A stretch of 64,000 nt of DNA, from the NCBI GenBank assembly GCA_032358255.1, contig JAULBX010000003.1:1-64000 (forward strand). The letters run 5' to 3'. Position 1 is the stretch's first letter; each line of letters starts with the position of its first letter. Both the position numbers and the translations under genes were made by a program. The DNA comes from Heterotrichella gracilis (taxonomy: Eukaryota > Sar > Xanthophyceae > Tribonematales > Xanthonemataceae). This document shows positions 59,401 through 64,000 of this stretch, in pieces. The notes under the pieces are model-generated. The model ran no database searches. It was given only the letters and a program-made list of their open reading frames with translations, and was not told the origin of the DNA.

Positions 59401-62400
59401 ATGCGGCGCAGCGGGCTGATGAGCTGTCGCTGCGGGATGTGGGCGACCTTGTGTGGGCATTTGCCAAGCTGGGGCGGGTACAGGTGGTGCAGCCCTCGCT
59501 GGGTGCGCTGTATGACAGGCTGCTGGAGCACCTGTGCGACAAGGGTACGTGGGGGGAGACCCTGAACCTTGGGATGGGAAGGATGCGAGGAGAAAGCGCT
59601 AATTGAAATGCTGCGCGCGTTCCAACAGTACCGCCAGACAGACATCCATTGCTCCATGCTCCCTCGGGTAGAATGCCCTCATTCGCATGAAACTTCGCCT
59701 CTCTTAAACAACGAGCGCCACCCAGCTCTCCCTTGGCTAGCACCGCTGGCGACTGTGAGGGTTAAAAAGGTTCACATGCGGCTTGGCGAAGGTTTCCATG
59801 TGACTCATTGGATGTCATACAATTAGAAGGGGATTCATGAAGGGCAAGGGAATCGCCCAGCTCACCCACGCATGTAACTAACCAACTAAACTAAGGGAAT
59901 GGCCCTGCTCATCCACCTCACCCCCCACCCACCCACCGACCCCCTTCCTCCCCTTGCAGACCTGGAGTCGGACGCCAAGCAGCTTGGCTGCGTGGCCTGG
60001 GCCCTGGCCACCCTTGAGCGGCCCCACCCCGAGCTGCTGGAGCGGCTGGGTGAGGTGGTGGGTGCGCGCGTGCCCGACCTGAACGAGATGGATGTGTCCA
60101 ACGTGCTGTACGCCTTTGCAAAGTTCCAGCACAAGCTGCCCATGTCGGCCCTGCAGGATCTGACGGTAAGGGCCAATGAGGGGGAGGGGAGATCTAGTAC
60201 AGAGGGAGGGTGTTTGGGGAAGGATCTTGTTTTGCACTTTAGAGACCCTTTGGGGGCTTGTTGTGCCCTTGTTTAATGGCTATTTTATGTATGGTTGCAA
60301 AGTTTCTGTCATGCGCTGCAGGACCAAGGGTAATCCTTGGCAGGACCTCACATTAAGTGCTGTGTTTTATATTTGTATTTCGCAATTTCTATACCCCCAT
60401 TTTGCTCACCCGCCTTCCATCTTACCCAGGACCGGTGCCTGGAGCTGCTCCCGGAGCTTCAGCCCAATGAGCTGGCTGTGATTGTGTGGTGCTGGGCGCG
60501 GCTCAACTACTACCCCTCCCCCACCACCATGGATGTGTTCATCGCGCATGCACAGGACAACATAAAGGACTTCCCGCTGGGGGTGAGTGATTGTATCCTT
60601 TTTTAAATCTGTATGTTGGGGATGCGCGGGATGTGTTAGTCAGCTTGTGTCTCGTGAATTTCATCGCATACTGGCATGGCTGATTACCCCACTCCCCTTC
60701 CCACCCCATCCCCCACCATTGCTGCATGTCCAGCACCAAAACGCATGACGTGATATTTTTACCCGCTCCCCCATCCACCTTACCCCCCAACCAACCCCCG
60801 CAGGTCCTGTCCATGCTGGTGTGGTCCACCGCCAAGCTGGCGCACTACTCGCCCTCGTTCCTAGACGCAGCCCTAGCTAGGGTTTCGGAGCACCCCGCTG
60901 ACATGGATGAGAAGGACTGGTGTGGCTTTGTGTGGGCAAACACCAAGCTCATGCACGACTGCTCGCCAGTGTTTGATGTCATCCTGAACCAGGTAAGGAC
61001 TCCTGAACTCTAAACCCTAGATCTCGAACCCTGGCACGGCCGCTTATGCCGTGGTCACCTGGTGCAACCCTGGACCCCGCTACCCTATTTCAGGGTTTGT
61101 GTGAGCCAATATCACGGTCATGCACAACCGTTCGCCAGTATTAGAGGTCATTTTGGAGCAGGTGGGGGACTCTTAACCTCAGATCTTGAATCCTAATGCC
61201 TGAGCCCTGGTATGAGGGGGTATGCCGCGGTATCACCCTTGTGCAGCCCTGTGGCCAACTACCCTACTTTAGGGTTTGTGTGGGCCAACACCCAAGCCCA
61301 TGCATGGCTGCTCGCCTGTGTTTTGATGTCGATCTGGCACCCTAATGCAGCCCTGTGAATCCCTGACCGTTGGGCTTTGTCAGAACCCAAATCCCTCTCA
61401 CCCACCCACCCACCCCCAGTTTGACCCCCCTCCCCCAGTTTGAGCAGCGGCCCGAGGCGTTTGAGCGCCCGCCATGACCTCAGTCACACTGTGGGCCTTT
61501 GCCTTGCTGCGACAGTGGCGCCAATGGCCACACTGCCCTTATTTTCAAACCCTTTGCCCCCCACCATCTACCCCGGCCACCCCATCCCCAATTTGATCCG
61601 CCTGCCCTTCTCCTTGCGTAATTTACCTTTCCCCCTCCCCCAGTTTGAGCAGCGGCCCGAGGCGTTTGAGCGTCCCGCCATGATCTCCGTCACGCTGTGG
61701 GCGCTGGCCATGCTGCGCCAGTGGCGCCACCCGCTGTACCGCCGCCTGCTGGACTCCCTGGCCACCTTTGACCCCACCGAGCAGTTTGGCATGGAGAACT
61801 TGAGACAAGTGCTGCAGGTGGGGCACGCGGGGTTGTAGGGTGCAGCCCGAAGGGTCTAGGATGGTGTTGGACTCCTTGCATGCTTTTTGACGGGATTCCT
61901 CCTGAAATTGAGACCGCGGGCCAGGTGGGCCCAACCCACCACCCACCACCACCATCCCACCATACCTGCCCAACTCACCCACACCCACCCCTGACCCCAC
62001 CCCCAGGCGCACCTCCTGGCAGTGGCAGAGGGCCAGTACACCCCGGAGGACCTGCCCCAGTCCTACCGCAGCGTGGCGCGCAAGGTGTGGCAGGAAACAT
62101 CCACCCCTGCATCGGGCCAGCCCTGGCTGGTGCGCTGTGTGAGCGCTGCACTGACCAGGATAGGCGTGGAGCACGTGTGCGGGGCGCACACCGATGACAA
62201 CTTGCTGGTGCTGGATATAGTGCTGTCGCGCAAGGACAAGGTGGGTGGGTTTTATCCTTTGGTGGAAACAGGGATATGTGTAGGGTAATGTACTGCTGCA
62301 AAATCCTGTTTTAGGGTTACCAGGGAAGGATTGGGGGGTGGAGCGTGTGTGCTAGATGTAGCGCTGTCTCACGAGGGCAAGCTGGGAGGTGTGTTGCTGG

Positions 62401-62760
62401 TTTAGGGTCCCCATCGTCACCCCAGACCCCAAACCCCTAGGTTCCTGAAAAGGTCAGTCCCCAACCCAGCCCGTCCATTCCCCACCGGTTGGCATCCAAA
62501 TCACCCGCCAGCCCCCACCCACCCGCCCACCCCCCAACCCCGTACAGGTCGCCCTCCAGATCATCCGCCAGTTCCACACGGTGCGCAACCACCCCACCCG
62601 CCTCATGGCGCGCACCGTGTACCGCGAGCGTCTGCTGGTGGCGCAGGGCTGGCGCCTGGTCACCATCAGCCACCGCCAGTGGAGGGCGGTGCGGGACCAG
62701 GGCTTTGAGGCCGAGGAGGACCTACTGGTGCAGCTGCTGCGCACGGTCATGGACGGGTGA
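56404..62760 (+). CDS. RAP-domain / OPR-type organelle RNA-binding protein
   Basis: Exons 56801-56926, 57421-58230, 58780-58926, 59325-59544, 59960-60165, 60430-60582, 60804-60992, 61644-61817, 62007-62240, 62548-62760 join in phase; a first exon 56404-56493 is tentative, giving about 853 residues. The body is a tandem of helical repeats marked by ANALWGFARLG, ANLMWGYAKLDY, GDLVWAFAKLG, NVLYAFAKF, VIVWCWARLNY, MLVWSTAKLAH and FVWANTKLMH, as in chloroplast OPR/FASTK-like RNA-binding proteins. The last 70 residues form a RAP domain (TRLMARTVYRERLLVAQGWR-type, then VTISHRQWRAV). Such proteins bind specific plastid or mitochondrial transcripts and control their stability, splicing or translation. 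The N-terminus (TPARAQRLPRHWLSAAAA) would suit an organelle transit peptide. Several exon edges have decayed copies in the neighbouring introns. Confidence 0.88.
59131..59324 (+). repeat. two echoes of RAP-gene exon start (59325)
   Basis: TTGCAG/GCGCTGGCCAAC at 59135 and TTGCAG/GCGCTGGCCAAT at 59227 copy the real junction CACAG/GCTCTGGCCAAC at 59325, with spacings of 92 and 98 bases filled by AAAACCCTT-rich intron sequence. Neither copy has a donor, so neither can be an internal exon. Confidence 0.93.
61110..61345 (+). repeat. two echoes of RAP-gene exon 60804-60992 end
   Basis: 61116-61190 (GTCATGCACAACCGTTCGCC and onward to GAGCAG/GTGGGGGACTC) and a fainter copy around 61290-61335 repeat the exon end CATGCACGACTGCTCGCC...AACCAG/GTAAGGACTC. 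The first keeps a plausible donor. Confidence 0.88.
61415..61525 (+). repeat. echo of RAP-gene exon start (61644)
   Basis: CCCCCAG/TTTGAGCAGCGGCC at 61439 copies 61644 for about 80 bases, 205 bases upstream. One base is missing in GCGCCCGCC (exon GCGTCCCGCC), which shifts the frame. A further five-base stub (CCCCCAG/TTTGA) lies at 61420. Confidence 0.92.
62336..62410 (+). repeat. echo of RAP-gene exon 62007-62240 end
   Basis: GTGCTAGATGTAGCGCTGTC and onward copies GTGCTGGATATAGTGCTGTC at the end of the exon, about 141 bases downstream. The donor GT of the copy is lost. Confidence 0.85.
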
Positions 62761-64000
62761 GAAACCCTAAGGAAGGGTTCCTTTGTGGTTGAAAGCCCCA
62801 CGCAAGGGTTTCTCCTTTCCTACATCAGGGCCTGAGAGGAGCCGTACGCACTAGTCTTCAGGGCGGTGCAGGCCAGGCGTTGAAGCGGAGCAGCTGTTGT
62901 GGACGGTTGTGGACGGGTGAAGAGAAACCCTAAGCAAGTGTTTGTCTTTCTTGGGCGAACCCCACACAGGGGTTTGTTGGTCGTACTGACCAGGCTTTGG
63001 ATTGGGAAGGCCTGGTTGTGCCTCTGTGAAAGGGAATATTGACAAGAACTCCTTTAGCTCGAAAGCCTATGTAGGGGATGGGTACCCTATGCCAGGGTTG
63101 TCGTGGTGCTGGTGTTGAGGGCGGCCATGAATTGAGGAGGAATACCCATTGCAAGGGGTTGTTATTTGGGTTCTACCCTAGGTAGGGAAGGGTATTGGGA
63201 GGAGGGCCTGCTGGATGAAACCCTGTAGAGCCTCAGGGGTGGAGACATGGGGAGGTCAGAATGTTTTTTATGGGTTGGGGCAATGGGCCAGGGGGTGATG
63301 CTGTGTGGGAAATGGTGGAGAGTGGGACTGGGGAAGGGGGATGCAGCAAGCCATGGCATATGCCCAGCTGGGGAGACGTGGAGTGCAAAGTACAGTAGTC
63401 GGTGGCCTCAACTTGAGGCTTGAGTGCTCAATGCGTTTGCGTTGTTGCAGCCAGCGTTTGTTTTCTGGAGAGGTTTGGTGTTGATCTTTAAGGTTTTGAA
63501 CCCTGCTATTGCGCTATTAAGGGGTTTAGTGGGTATAAGGCAGCACAGCGCATTTATCAGTGTGGGAATCATACAAGGCGGACTGAATTGTGTGGCTACA
63601 GTCGTGGCATCTGTTGGAATTTAAGTTGCCAATCATATGCGGCATGGGTTGACCTTGCCAAAAAAGACATGGGGTAAATTATCCTCGCAATGGGTTTGGG
63701 ATTGGCGGGTGTCCTATTACCCTAAGGGTTGGCGTATCCCAGGCAGCCAGGTAATACGATAGCATATGTGTATATATGTGTGTGGTGGTATGTATGTGTG
63801 TATTTTGCCTGGCTGTCACCTGTGAGCGTCTCCTTCCTACTTTCTTTCTTCTGTGGGTCTCATCTTCCGAAATTCGTTTTGCTGTGCAGCTTGGGGGTGG
63901 CATCCATGTGACACTCTTCTCTAGTGGCAGCAGAGAGCGAAAGCACTTCAGTACTGGTACTCCTCCTCCATTGTACAAGCCTTGGACCCCGAGTGGCGGG
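62761..64000. other. 3' flank of RAP gene
   Basis: Begins with a decayed copy of the last exon end (62885-62930, GTTGTGGACGGGTGAAGAGA). The rest is GGGTTT/GGGGTT-rich spacer with a TGTG-rich stretch near 63770-63810. No gene recognised to the window end. Confidence 0.5.

Noticed and set aside
63679-63978. 99-codon open frame on the minus strand near the window end
   Set aside because: Composition is driven by TGTG-rich spacer and no family features are present.

Overview
The window reads as nuclear DNA of a unicellular green alga (Chlorophyta). Genes are intron-dense with GT-AG introns of roughly 100-400 bases, the sequence is moderately GC-rich, and plant-type telomere-like TTTAGGG/CCCTAAA tracts recur in introns. 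The gene set includes a plastid ABC1 kinase, a RAP/OPR-type organelle RNA-binding protein, a signal-anchored Raf-like kinase and a p25-alpha (TPPP) protein, which suggests a flagellate lineage. The exact order cannot be read from this sequence. I rebuilt gene models by hand from splice consensus, exon phase and family homology; all exon phases quoted are mutually consistent unless stated.

Layout. 0.5-12.9 kb: a cluster of four related F-box/leucine-rich-repeat genes (A and B on minus, C and D on plus; B and C head to head). They share duplicated 5' flanks but differ in intron content; C is decayed. 13-15.4 kb: no gene seen, with two abutting palindromes. 15.4-21.3 kb: an 11-exon plastoglobule-type ABC1K kinase (+). 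22.7-24.6 kb: an unrelated F-box/LRR gene (-). 24.6-25.2 kb: a probable small plastid single-membrane-span protein (-). 25.9-27.2 kb: TPPP/p25-alpha (-). 29.2-37.4 kb: the COPII coat protein SEC24 (-, 16 exons), divergent from a membrane-anchored Raf-like (TKL) kinase at 38.6-43.2 kb (+). 44.1-45.9 kb: a TEY-type MAP kinase (+). 46.6-50.9 kb: an unrecognised 12-exon all-helical protein (-). 52.1-55.4 kb: a GT13 N-acetylglucosaminyltransferase I with an extra Cys-rich C-terminal module resembling the tail of GT18 proteins (-). 56.4-62.8 kb: a RAP/OPR protein (+).

The genes do not form one pathway. Themes are ubiquitin targeting (F-box), secretion and glycosylation (SEC24, GnT-I), plastid maintenance (ABC1K, RAP, small membrane protein) and kinase signalling (TKL, MAPK).

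The most striking signal is structural. In at least five unrelated genes, introns or 3' flanks carry one or two decayed tandem copies ('echoes') of the adjacent exon edge together with its splice site, usually 50-200 bases away and usually disabled by a stop, a frameshift or a lost downstream donor. The same process seems able to make introns: gene B has an intron, absent from its three paralogues, flanked by a duplicated coding segment and a duplicated CAG/GTGGATAT junction.
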